NCBI GenBank assembly: GCA_963970005.1
Contig: CAXAMN010005324.1
Coordinates: forward strand, 1 to 64,000
Direction: 5' to 3'
Length of the DNA: 64,000 nt
From: Durusdinium trenchii
Taxonomy: Eukaryota; Sar; Dinophyceae; Suessiales; Symbiodiniaceae
A program made the position numbers and the translations under genes. Below, one piece after another: positions 1-10,227 of the stretch (its first letter is position 1; every line of letters starts with the position of its first letter). The notes beneath the pieces were generated by a model, which was not told the DNA's origin, did no database searches, and saw only the letters and a list, made by a program, of their open reading frames with translations.

Positions 1-63
1 TGTATGTGAGCTTCATTGTGCTCCACCTGACCGCCGCGGCGCTTTTTTCTTCCGCCTGGGCCC

Positions 64-2538
64 TCAGTGCTGTCGCAGTTTCTTCTTGGGCTTGGACTGG
101 GCACTAGTGGAAGACCAATCCTGCCCTGTCAGCACAAAGTATGCTTTTATTTTGTATCGTTGTAGTGTTCGAAGAGTAGTGGTTCGTGCATGGACATGTC
201 GACTTAGCACTGCAACCCTTCCCACGAATGACTCATCACATTCGCAGTTGTCACAATTTGGACTCAACACCCATTCATCTCCCTGCTCGAGTCGCTCCCA
301 TATGTCGATGGGGTAGTGATGAAAATAATGAAGAGAAGGTTCCATATTGAACCTTCTAAGCCTCAAGTGATGAGCCATACGAGCTAGATCCCGATAGGAT
401 GCACAAAAATCATAGCTTGCAGAAGCTGCAGCCCCAGCAAGGGCTTGATCAAGCCATACACCATTCCGGTGCAGCAAATGAAAGAACTGCAGTCCTCCCA
501 AGCATCCCTTCAGCACAGCCCTCAAGAGCGGAGCGTGTGTAGGATCAAGAGGGTGATCAAGGAGGCTTTGCTTTGGTCTCTTGTTCGTGGTCTCATCCAA
601 ACAACCTTCCTGAAGCAATCGACAGATCCACCTCAGCATCAACATGATGTCTCCTCCCTTGATGCGCAAGTAAGGGAAGGACCCAACTTTGGCCCAGTGA
701 AATATTGTTTTCGTAAACGACTTCAAATTGGAGACATGGGATCCATCCCACTCGTGCTTGATGTAGAAGGTGTAGTCAACGCATGCAGCCTCAAGGAGTT
801 TCTCAGCCATTGAGGATCCCCCTTCTCCAATGAAGTATCCCAGGTCACAGAGTAAGATGACACTGGAAGCTACAAAATGGCCTCCTATCGTTTGCTTGAA
901 AATGTGGAATGGGTCCTTCCTGAACAGCAAGTGCGGAGCAAACTGCCTGTGACCTATTTGCAGCAAAGGGGATGGAAATCCCTCGTCCCAAGGATTCTCT
1001 AAACCTGCCGTGGCTTTCCAAGCTGGATGTTTGCTGATCTGTTCAAAGGGGGCTTCATCCAGGCCCGCGAGACATTCCAAGCAAATCCCTTTGCCAACAG
1101 TCTCGGAAAGATTCCTTAATTACGCCGCCGGGCGATGGCAACCAGCACTCACAAATCAAAAGAACACAAACAACACCCGAAACAACCATTTGAACTTAAC
1201 TTCAACTCAGGCTCATAAAGGACCGGTTTGCATGAGCGGCTTTTGCAAGAGCAGGTGCATCGCCCTTAATCCCCAAGCAGATGGGAAAAAAATCAGCTGC
1301 ACCATCCTCGGAGAGAGATCTACTCTCAGATGCCAAGAGGTTGATGTCATCATACACGCGAGCAAAGCCCTTCGTGTACCAGCGCTTAGGCAGTATTGTC
1401 AAAAGAAACCTGGACATGAATGGGGAACCACGCTGGTTGTGCGCCTGGGATTTCAGCATCACTCGTTGCATCTCCAAATCAGACCGGTCAGAAGTGCTGG
1501 AAAACAGTTCTTCGAAGTTGTTCTTGGTTTCAGCTCCAAACAACGGTTGCATGTTATAGATAAGGACTGCTCTTTTTCTCAAACCTGTGCCTTCGTCCAA
1601 GTGTAAGTAGTAGGGCACACACTTGTTGAGGGAGTCTGAGTGGTAATCGTACACCCAGTGGTCGCTGTGTGCAATCCGGAAGGTAGACCAAAAAGCTTCC
1701 AACAGTAACTTGCTCCTTGGGTCATCTTTCTCAAAGCCACCAAGCACGACTTGAGGATAGTCATGAAGTAAGAACTCGAACCAGGTTTTGAGCTTGATGT
1801 GGTGCACTTGAAGCAAGCCAACCCGGAAAATGCTAAGCTTCACAGGGATGCTAAGTTGTTCTTCTTCAAACAAGCGATGTAGATCCCTCTCTGAGTTCTT
1901 GAGATTCTCAACTGTCATGCGGCCAGCTTTTCTGATGGCCGCGGAAATGTGATTGGACCCTTGATCATTCGCTTCAAGGATTGCACTATGGGCAAACCTC
2001 CGCAATCGAGCTGCCGAAGCCTTGGGCGGCAATGGGCAGGACAGAGATGCCGTGCATTAGACTGGTGTGTGTTTGGGGCAAATCTTCAAAGATGTATACT
2101 TGCCATACAACATGTTAAAGCCCAGAAGCCCCATCAGCTAGTGAAAGGGCCAAGTTCTTTAGCATGACACGAGGTTGTGGCCGCACTTCTTTTCGATCCC
2201 GCCATCCTGGCATCATATTGGGTGGAAACCCCAGGAACATGTGTTCAAAGCACAATCATTTGGCTCGGTCTCACAATTCAAAAGCCTTTTTCACCTAGGG
2301 CACCATGGTCTCAGACAAGACACTACTTGCCTCGGGCAACCCTGCTCAGCTCTGGCTGTGAAAACAACCGGAATGCAAAATTGACAATAGGTTTTGGAGG
2401 GCGCAGGGCCGCATCTAGTGGCAGAGTGTCGCACATAAAGATAAAGATTGGTCAGGCTGCTGTAGTGCCCTATCCGCACGCTAGAAAAGACATTCCTCCC
2501 TGATGGAATGTCAAAGCCCGAGACCCACTCCCCTCCAT
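64..2538 (-). CDS. Transposase-like dinoflagellate repeat-family protein, multi-exon
   Basis: Four pieces on the minus strand read as one gene. A probable ATG lies at 2536-2538, with short exons near 2330-2440 (MCDTLPLDAALRPPKP...) and 2115-2215. A large exon runs about 1195-2055 and a final exon 64-1120, ending at a TGA (64-66). The reading frame joins smoothly across the 1120/1195 intron, giving ...FMSLRNLSETVGKGICLEC. Key segments are HLDEGTG (about 1590-1605), LGIKGDAPALAKAA (about 1243-1275), a CxxC at GICLECLAG (about 1064-1090) and DLGYFIGEGG further on. Acidic residues in conserved-looking blocks followed by a Cys pair recall DDE-type transposases of the CACTA/Plavaka sort; that is inference. 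I recognise the sequence as a family found in many copies in Symbiodiniaceae genomes, but this is from memory and the function is unknown to me. The last exon ends in a basic KPKKK tail. Existence is well supported, function is not. Confidence 0.72.
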
Positions 2539-2662
2539 GAGTCAATCCTTCCAAAACAAAGAGCCAAAGAACAATGGCTTTGTTTGTGGAGATTGGGTCA
2601 GTTTTTTTTGTTGCAGGGGAGATCCGAGTTGTATTTTTGAGGTCGGGGATCCATGTCTCAAA
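2539..2662. other. Short intergenic gap
   Basis: This is a compact spacer between the stop of the upstream coiled-coil gene and the start of the transposase-like gene. No separate feature is visible in it. Confidence 0.4.
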
Positions 2663-5538
2663 TCACGCCCGGCTTTTGGCCTTCGGCTTCGCTTTTGCGT
2701 CTGCCTTGGCCGCGGCCTTTGCCTTCGCAGCAGGCTTCGCCTTTGCCGCTCCTTTGGCCTTTGCCTGGGCCTTTGGTTTGGGAAGTGGAATGGCACGAGA
2801 ACGGGCTTCCAAGGACAATGACTCTTGGGCCCTTAGCCGACAAGAAGGTCAAAGAGAGTTCTACAAGAACCTCAAGCAGATGTCGTTTGTGTGTTTGGCT
2901 TCACTTCAACACCCCTCGAGTAAAGAACACTTGAGGCATGGGCAATTTCATGGCTTCCTTGTAGCACACCATCAGCTGCCTCTCTTGCCTTGGGGAGATT
3001 GAACAATTGGAGTAGCATGGAGTAGCTATCTCAAGATATCTCAAGGTATTGTTTGGTTTCTATCCAACACTTCTTGCGTGAGAGGAGCTCCTCACTGTAG
3101 CCCTCAACAGCCCCACTGGAGTAAATATCATTGATCTTGTTCTGTTTCAGCTCCATGCTCTCTCCACTGACCCTCAACTTCTCGATGAACCTGGGCTTGC
3201 CAGACATAGGGAACAGTGGCAATCATTAGTATGTCATTCAACGTTGACATGTTTCAACATAATCTACCCTCAAAGTATGATAGTATATAACAAATATAGA
3301 AACCTATTATAAGTTTATAATTTTATTGAACTGATCTCAGCTCAAGGTGCGCGTTGTGGGTGTTTGTGCGTTGGTCCTCTGGAATCGCATCATACTTGGC
3401 CTTCAATTCCTTGGAACGCCAACCCCCATAATTGGGAAAGACATGCTTCTTCCTATAAACATGCAGCATCACCTAACAAAGCATGATTCAGCCAAAACTC
3501 TGTAACCTTGGAAACACGCTTTGTAATCCCTTCCATGTACTTCAATATCACAGAGGAAGCCTTCTCATTCTTTTGGACCTGGGGCAAGATAGGTGCCTGG
3601 GGTGGAGGACCGCCTCCACCATTCGAAGAGCTTCCACCCCATCCTGCCAAGCTCAATCAGGTCTTTGATGAGAAAGGGTTTGGAAATACAAGGGCTTGTT
3701 TCTGTTCCATAAATAAAGCTATGAACCCTTTAGCTAGCCTAGCCTGCTGTTGCACCACGGATGTCAGCCATCTCAAAGGTTGGATTGGATGGCTCTTCAC
3801 CCAGCGCATCACCGGCCGTGGTCTCAACTCCGAATTCGGTTTGCTCTCGTCGGGTCTGGGTTTTGGAAGTCTCCCATTCCGCTTCCACATCCTCTTCAAA
3901 CCAAAATGCCAATTTTGATTCGTACTTGTCCCATCTCAGCACGCGCGGGCCAGGGGAGAAAAAAACAATATCTCATGTTTCATGGGGTGCAACCCTTGCA
4001 TGACTTTTTGAGTCCATAGTGCATCAAAGGTTCTTTGTCAAGCCTGAATTCTTTTCGCAAAACTCTTTGATGGCCTTGATGCGGCTCCTAAGCTAGCCAT
4101 GAGACCCCAGCCCCAACCCCATCGTACTTCGTTCGTGAACATACCGATCCATGCATACATAAACACATATAGTAAGTCTAGTAACTCCTTCAGCTTTAGC
4201 ACATCACGCATCTTGTCCTCTGTAGCCCATTGACCCTTGATGCGCATCTTGACACTTTGGCGACTCTCCACCTCCTGGGTAACGTGCTTGATGAATTCCT
4301 CCTGGATGGCTGGGCCATACTGTACGTTACAGAGCCTATGAGCTGGAGGTGCTCAAACAAGACTTCAGTGAGTACAAATCAGTTTAGAATTATTATTGTG
4401 TATATAAATGGATCCATCAACATCTAGTCTTTGCAACAAAGCACCTTGTTGAAATTCAACGACTGAAGCAGTTCTTGGAGACGGGTTCTGCCAGCACCAC
4501 CCTTCTTCCATTCATCGTAAATCTCAGCGGGGACATTGAGAGTCCTAGGGCATTGAGTTGAAGGTAATCCATTGCAAGAGGATGTATACACAGGAGAGTC
4601 TAAAACCTCAAGTTTCAATAACACAAATGATGTTGACTGTCAAGTTAGTTGCCATGTCTCCCATCACTTCGGGGCTTCACCATGCGAGCCAGACGTTTCC
4701 GTGCAGCTTCATCACCAACTTGTTGGTTGGCACTCTCCAACGACTCGTCAAACCCTGGTTGTGTCTCAGCTTCAGAAAGTTTCAAAGTCAACTCCTTCAA
4801 TTGGTTTGCCAATGCACAGTTCTCATCTTGAAGGCGTTGGTTTTCCATTCTCAAACTGAACACCTCATCCGGTGCCTCTCCCGTTTGTCCCAGGCTACCC
4901 GAAGCTCGTTCTGCGTCCTTCAACGAAGCATCCCCTTCAAGGACAGCATGGAGGGGTGACTCAAACAGGGTTTTCCTTTCTGGAGTTTTTCCATTCAGAC
5001 AGGCTCTCTTCAGAACCTTGCCCGGGGTTGTGGCAGAAAACATAGTGGGGTGGCCCCCACGAGATGGTCCACCATCACCCTGCGCTGGTGAATACAGTGC
5101 TCGTTGACGCTCAAGCTCCTGGCATTTGCAATGCACAAGGGCCACAGAATTGGAACTTTTGCAGGGTTGGTTTGGATCCCACTTGGATTCAAGGACGACA
5201 GACACTTTGGGATGCATCTCGATCGATCAAACTAGCACTTTAGTACCACACAGTGCCAAAATTAGAACATGTTAGAACCATTCTTTAGGCATATACTTTT
5301 GGAGACCTTTCATTAAAGAAAGAAACCTGGAACTGTTTCAAGGCCTTTTGAAGAACCAATTCCGACAGCCGACAGCAAAGCGATGGCAGCATAGGTCCTG
5401 CATCTCTGCTTCCATGGCTTCAATGTCAGGTTCACACTTCACCTGTTGTCCCTGTAGCACTCTTTCCCCTGATAGAAGACTGTTGCTACTGAGCGTTTTG
5501 GAAGGCAGCTTGGTTGGTCCAGCACCGTTTTCGCTCAT
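2663..5538 (-). CDS. Coiled-coil, Lys/Ala-rich-tailed protein of an expanded dinoflagellate family, about nine exons
   Basis: The gene starts at an ATG (5536-5538, MSENGAGPTK). The second exon, about 4681-5218, carries a coiled coil (RMENQRLQDENCALANQLKE) and ends at ARM just before a GTGAAG donor. Exon 4445-4544 (VPAEIYDEWKKGGAGRTRLQ) is bounded by AG|GACT and AAG|GTGC. Further exons are near 4190-4330 (a basic helical segment), 4035-4093 (AIKEFCEKNSGLTK), 3739-3945 (acidic, WFEEDVEAEWE), 3490-3656 (proline/glycine run, then a basic helix), 3354-3455, 3031-3222 and 2880-2990. The last exon reads PKAQAKAKGAAKAKPAAKAK and so on to a TGA at 2663-2665. The W..GG..R..L exon and the Lys/Ala tail match a very large uncharacterised family in Symbiodiniaceae, as I remember it. 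The basic tail suggests nucleic-acid binding, which is inference. Exon order is secure; several splice sites are not. Confidence 0.62.
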
Positions 5539-5731
5539 TGCAACCCTCCGGAGCTAAGACTGGAACACCCACACACTCTTGAACAGTTCTATATGTAGCA
5601 TCAATGAACGCAGCAAATCAGAACAAACAGATCTATATATATAGTGGTATTCGTGCAGACTGACTGATCCACGCAAACAAACCCTTTCTTGCAAACCTTT
5701 TCCAAGTCAGAAAGCTTCAAGTGTGACTATC
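5539..5731. other. Intergenic spacer
   Basis: This is a short spacer between two minus-strand genes. It contains a TATATATA run near 5633-5642, and nothing else is recognised. Confidence 0.4.
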
Positions 5732-6484
5732 TCACACTTGCTTAATTGCAGAAGACACCACACGCCGCGGAGGCAATAGGATTTTGTAAACAACATAAGT
5801 AAAATGAGGCCCCTCTTCAGGAGATGGTGTTTCCCCTCCTGGTTTCTCATTGCGGCACCCTGGTGATCCTTGAAACTGATGAATTAAGAAGCTCTCAACC
5901 AAAGCAGCGCTGAAGGAAGTGTCAGCGATAGCTATGATCTTCATGCCCAACCAGCCTTCTCGTTTGTCATTGACATAGCCATAGTTTGGGTGGGTCCACC
6001 TCTTAACCGGATTGGACGTGATACCCACTTTGTACACAGCTGGATGTCTACTGAACAAGTCTCGGACACATCGATCAGAGTGTTGGAGAACTGCACTAGC
6101 CCTCGATGTTTTGCACAACTGGAAAAGGATACAGCCCTTAGCATTGTTGGTCTCATCCAAAAGGGGTAGAATCTCATTCCGTAGACGAGGCAACTCAAGT
6201 ATCTCATTTCCAAGATGCCTCAGCCACTCTTGATCTGGCCAGGCACTGAGAAGATCCGAGCGCGATCCGAGAGGACACAGCAGTGGGGGAGATGGCCTTG
6301 GCGTTTTCAATACATTGATCTGGGCTTCTAAAAGGGCAACCTGTTCTCTCAAGTTGGAATTCTCCTTCTCAAGCTCTTGCAGTTTGATAGCACATCCTGT
6401 GGACTTTCCAGTGGTTGATTCTAGGTGAACATCTCCATCAGAATCCCATAGGATCGAAGCTAACGACCGCAAACGCTTAGCCAT
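5732..6484 (-). CDS. Intronless leucine-zipper plus GIY-YIG/T5orf172-like protein
   Basis: This is a single open frame of 250 residues. The first true ATG is at 6482-6484 (MAKRLRSLAS) and the stop TGA at 5732-5734; the frame is open 21 bases further upstream without an ATG. Residues about 34-59 are a strong coiled coil (LQELEKENSNLREQVALLEA). Residues about 149-162 read VYKVGITSNPVKRW, like the YIG half of GIY-YIG nucleases of the T5orf172/MUG113 type. A helix with Glu197 (ALVESFLIHQF) and Asn212 in GCRNEKPGGE follow, so the Arg, Glu and Asn that the family uses are all present. The classical first GIY strand is not obvious. I recall the C-terminal block as a common dinoflagellate domain. A DNA-binding or nuclease-derived role is inference; the gene call itself is strong. 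Lack of introns sets it apart from its neighbours. Confidence 0.75.
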   Translation of the reverse strand: MAKRLRSLASILWDSDGDVHLESTTGKSTGCAIKLQELEKENSNLREQVALLEAQINVLKTPRPSPPLLCPLGSRSDLLSAWPDQEWLRHLGNEILELPRLRNEILPLLDETNNAKGCILFQLCKTSRASAVLQHSDRCVRDLFSRHPAVYKVGITSNPVKRWTHPNYGYVNDKREGWLGMKIIAIADTSFSAALVESFLIHQFQGSPGCRNEKPGGETPSPEEGPHFTYVVYKILLPPRRVVSSAIKQV

Positions 6485-7010
6485 TGCCCCATGCCTCTCC
6501 TCCAACCCTGCTTACCAAATTGAACCTGAATTTGCGCCGGTATATATTTGATGGTGGATGCATGCATGGACCATGGACTACACCAGGCAACGTTGACCTG
6601 TGTAACCCAAGAAACGTGCCAAAGTCCATGAAGATCATACATCCTTGAACCCCCACACCTTCAGAAACCAATGTTCCTAACACTTCTGTAGATAGTGCGA
6701 GATGGTCACAAATGTTTGCAACACCCAGTGAACCATTGGGCCATTGGACAAATGGCATCAAACCAACAACACACCCCAGAAAACTTGATGATACTTGATG
6801 TCATGTCAACACTTTCCAAAGGGTCTTGTGCAGCGATTTGTCCTAAGTATACAAACTCCAAATATATACACCTGTACCATCCCAGGGCTCAGTCACAACG
6901 ACAGGAACACCATCGATCGATCTATATATACTGTTGGATGGGAGGGTTATAGGCTGTTGGTGGGTGTGCAAGCCTGGGTGGCTTGACCAGACCTGGGCAG
7001 GTGCGGAAGG
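6485..7010. other. Non-coding spacer
   Basis: Frames here are short and give no convincing protein. A TATATATA run near 6539-6546 and an ATCGATCGATC stretch near 6912-6922 are the only visible structures. Confidence 0.4.
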
Positions 7011-7200
7011 CTGGATGCTCCCGGACACTCCCGGACGCTCCCCGGACGCTCCCCGGACGCTCCCGGACGCTTCCCGGACGGACGGACGGACCCCTAAAAA
7101 GGTACGCGTTTTCAAAAAGTGTACATGGTGTCCGGACGGGTCCCAGCCGGACGCCAAAAACCGTCCTTTGGACGCCTAAAACCGTCCTTTGGACGGCCAT
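7011..7200. repeat. GC-rich minisatellite (CGGACGCTCCC units) with a following 18-bp duplication
   Basis: From about 7019 to 7085 there are six or more head-to-tail copies of an 11-13 bp unit CGGACGCTCCC(C), decaying into GGACGGACGGACGGAC. At about 7157-7195 the string AAAACCGTCCTTTGGACG occurs twice in direct order. Open frames over this block on both strands are repeat translations (GASGSVREASG-like) and are not called as genes. Confidence 0.8.
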
Positions 7201-7283
7201 CCACAACCATCCCCAGAAAAAAAGGTGCGCGTCCACAAAAAAAGGTACTTGCTCTTTTCTGTTCATTCTTTGGCGCTATCAGG

Positions 7284-7472
7284 TTAGAGAGTTGTAGGCA
7301 AAAGTGGTCGCCAATCTTCTGGAATGTTCAGCAGACGGCTCCCACGGAGATATACGATGACTTCTCTCATCGCTGCATCATCGCAGCCATCCCCCCACTC
7401 AAGACTCGCATACAGGGTCTTGAGGTCTGTGGTGTAGTCAACCTTGACAAGTGGCGTTTCAAGCCCCAGCAT
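7284..7472 (-). CDS. Exon of unrecognised protein (DLKTLYASLEWGDGCDDAA)
   Basis: The minus frame gives LVKVDYTTDLKTLYASLEWG, then a DGCDDAAMREVIVYLRG helix and IPEDWRPLLPTTL before a TAA at 7284-7286. Composition and third-base bias look coding, and the block resembles an exon I have seen repeatedly in Symbiodiniaceae proteins. It may be the last exon of the gene at 7912-9217 or a separate fragment. The 5' splice border is not resolved. Confidence 0.45.
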   Translation of the reverse strand: MLGLETPLVKVDYTTDLKTLYASLEWGDGCDDAAMREVIVYLRGSRLLNIPEDWRPLLPTTL

Positions 7473-7603
7473 AGCCCTTCCCTCAAAAGAACCCGTTGGT
7501 TGTCTCGGGAACCAATGGGTGCAGATTTATTTGGAATTTGGTGGATTGTGGTGATAAGTGTTGGTTGGGGTATCAACCATACAGATCGTGCAACAAAGCT
7601 AAT

Positions 7604-7828
7604 TTAAGTGAGGGGTTGCCAGACTTGCCCAGCCAGTGTGTCCATTGTCCGTTTTGGACCCTGGCAAACCGAAAACAGTGAGGGCTTGTGGAAAACAAAG
7701 TCTGAGTCTTTATACACCCTCCCAGCAGCCTTTGGGATCTTGTCCCGTTCTTCATGCCTTGCGATCTCATTGATTTGCAGGATGTGCCTTGCGAATGGCC
7801 ACGTATAGAGCCTGAGCAGGAGCTGCAT
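7604..7828 (-). CDS. Probable exon, basic helical segment
   Basis: The minus frame reads RLYTWPFARHILQINEIARH, followed by EERDKIPKAAGRVYKDSDFVF. It has a good amphipathic helix pattern and sensible codons. It lies between the 7284-7472 exon and the methyltransferase-like gene, on the same strand, so it may link the two. No homologue is recognised. Confidence 0.35.
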   Translation of the reverse strand: MQLLLRLYTWPFARHILQINEIARHEERDKIPKAAGRVYKDSDFVFHKPSLFSVCQGPKRTMDTLAGQVWQPLT

Positions 7829-7911
7829 AGCTGGGAATTGGGAGAAGTGTGATAGGGTGTGCAGACAATACTCACATTACCCCATAGATTTGTGGTGCAA
7901 ACAAAAACCTC

Positions 7912-9217
7912 TCACACAGATTGGTTAAGGGACTGTGTCTTTTTAAGGTTGGAATTTCCATGAAATCTCTGTTTGCCTTCCTTGGACTTGTACTGGGTCG
8001 TAGTTTTCACCTTCGTAGCCAATTGATGTTTCTTCATCCTCTCAGCAAAGGAAAGCTGGGCGATCCAGGAGGTATTTGAATAGAGCACGCTTCGCTTTGG
8101 AGTGGGAGCATCTAGGGCCCGCATCCAGAAAAAACTGGCGGAACATCTTAGCTGTGGTAAATAAGGGCCAATGAGAATAAGTATATACAACTGTTACATA
8201 ACCTTTTCAACACTCTCCAAACAGCAAACAAAACATTCAACATATCTGCTCAGCTCAATTGGGTATTGAAGATGGCGGCCACCATCCAGAGGTTTGTTCT
8301 GCATACTATGTTATGCAATATGGCACCCCTCCTATTCCTATATTATATATAGACAATACCCAATCGATTTCAGGAAAGGATCCCTCATCGATAGCTTCCC
8401 AAGAAGGTCCAACAACCATACCATGCGATCATGTTTCATTAGAAGGGAAGAGCTGGGCTGCTCGATGATGTAGACCCCTTCCATGCAAATGGTTGCCATC
8501 ACCAAAAGCACCACCCTCAGTTTTGACAAAACATCGAACCCTCCAGTAAACATCGATCGATACCGCATTGGGGGGCCCATAGCCAAATTGAAGAAGCTTG
8601 TTTGATATGTTGTTGAGTGAGCACAAGCCCAGAAAGTGCAAAAAATAAACGATGTAATTTCTCAAACCAAAACTCCGACTCACCATAAGGTTTGAGGCTT
8701 GGACTGAAGAGTATGCCAAACATCCCATAGGACATATGAACGATCTCTTGGTACTTCCTCTAGACGTAGCGATCCAGGAGCTGCAACACACTCCCATACA
8801 TACCAACAAGGACCCAAAGGATCCATCCAAGATCGCCCGCAAAGCTAACCTCAGCAGATGCCAGGAAAACATACCTCAAACAAGTCTGAAGTTTGTGCAG
8901 AGTATCCAATATATATTTGGGTGTCCTTATATATATATATATGTGGGGGCCCTTTGGCGCAGAAGGAAAACAATTTTTTCTAAATGTCCAAAACCCAAGA
9001 ACACAAACCCACTTGCTGAGTTGACATCGAAGATGTGGGAGTCTTTGTGGTAATTAATGTCCATTGCACAGGCATTCTCACCTCTTTGCCTTGCCATTCT
9101 AGCAATCCGGGCTTCTCCTGCAAAGAGATCTACCACACCCCACTCGCGAGGGGAGGCTCCCGGGCTCAACCATAGGCAAAGCAGGATAGCTGTGATGAGA
9201 ACCTTGGATTGAAGCAT
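7912..9217 (-). CDS. Multi-exon protein with methyltransferase-like motif I (DLFAGEARIARMA)
   Basis: Exon 1 (about 9017-9217) begins MLQSKVLITAILLCLWLSPG, a signal-peptide-like hydrophobic start. It continues GVVDLFAGEARIARMARQRG...DINYH, resembling motif I and the acidic ribose-binding position of SAM-dependent DNA methyltransferases (DLFxGxG type). Exon 2 (about 8710-8870) carries CCSSWIATSRGSTKRS. A further exon (about 8390-8560) carries MATICMEGVYIIEQPSSS, and the last (about 7915-8165) carries DAPTPKRSVLYSNTSWIAQL and a Lys-rich FHGNSNLKKTQ end. I recognise this exon order as a large Symbiodiniaceae-specific family of unknown role. No PCQ or ENV catalytic motif is visible, so methyltransferase activity is doubtful. 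Sequence between exons contains TATATA runs. The gene lies tandem and same-strand with its neighbours. Confidence 0.6.
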
Positions 9218-9285
9218 TTCATAGGACGAAAATGTTTAGCAGACCTTTAGTTCGACACCCCTACTAACATACTCAGTGAACATGC

Positions 9286-10098
9286 AGTCTAGTACCTTGG
9301 GGCTGCCAAGTGCGAAGTGGTTCCTCAGCATTCGCTCAGCGACTTGGGGGTCCACCATGGCAGCAAGGATCCCAACTAAAGATATATACCTCCTATATAT
9401 CCTTTGGAGTTTCAAACTGCGATGCGGGCCAGCTCCAGGTTCTCAAACAGCACTTGCATGAAAACCTTTGAGAAGTTTCAAACATTCCATATAGTCAACT
9501 CAAGCCCGGATGGCCTTTGTCTTTGAGGAGCCCGTGCCGAATGAAGAATGATGCCTCAGTGACCATAGGGAGTGAAGTCTCTTCCAACCCTGCTAGTTAA
9601 ACCTGGTCAGCCATTGTAGAAATAAGGCAAAAGGGCGCAACTTGGTTTGTCTCACATCCATAAAATGTTCACCCCATCTGTTCCTACATAATTTCAAATT
9701 TCCAGCATTTAGAAATGCTGAATGGCAGAAAAGTCGCTGCTGGCAAAGCGAAAGGTTGCAGCACATTGCAAAGGATTCAACAGCTGTTTCAACAGGATAC
9801 ATGGCGCATACAAAATGAAATGAACACTGCACCCCAGTGCTAAATGACATGAAGCCACCCCAGCAGCTGACTGGCATACACGGGTTACTACACGGGTTCA
9901 CCCGTGCAAATGAGAAGGCCTTTCCCTTCTTCATCGAACCCTCAACCCTCAAACAGATCTCAAAAGCTCCAAGACTATATATAGGTATATAGTCTCTCAC
10001 AGTCTCAGATTCTGCGTCCTGATGTCTGCCCACTTTGCCAACACATCCGTGGATGAATAGTCGCCTTTGGCACGGTCAACCAGCTTGGCCTCAGACAT
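9286..10098 (-). CDS. Small multi-exon protein, unrecognised
   Basis: ATG at 10096-10098 gives MSEAKLVDRAKGDYSSTDVL...KWADIRTQNLRL in a first exon. Next come an exon near 9500-9600 (LPMVTEASFFIRHGLLKDKG), one near 9425-9475 (VFMQVLFENLELARIA) and one near 9298-9372 (MVDPQVAERMLRNHFALGSP) ending at AAG|GTACTA. All four share one strand and read as helical, coherent pieces. The wide ORF covering 9593-10033 is intron read-through. It could be the 5' part of the gene just downstream, but that gene has its own ATG and signal-like start. Confidence 0.5.
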
Positions 10099-10227
10099 GG
10101 AAAGAATAGTGAGATGGCTGGCCTGGCTGGCCAGACTCCCAGACTAAGACGCATCACTACCCATAAAGACTCCAATGAAAACAAAACAGCCAAGAAACCA
10201 ACTCAATGATAGAATGGAACGCCTCCG

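Noticed and set aside
5625..5645. TATA-box promoter at TATATATA runs (also 8930, 9975, 27570)
   Set aside because: Such runs are scattered in introns and spacers with no fixed relation to starts, and dinoflagellate promoters are not known to rely on them.
9593..10033. 146-residue minus ORF
   Set aside because: It overlaps the intron between better exons of the 9286-10098 gene and is Cys-rich without pattern.
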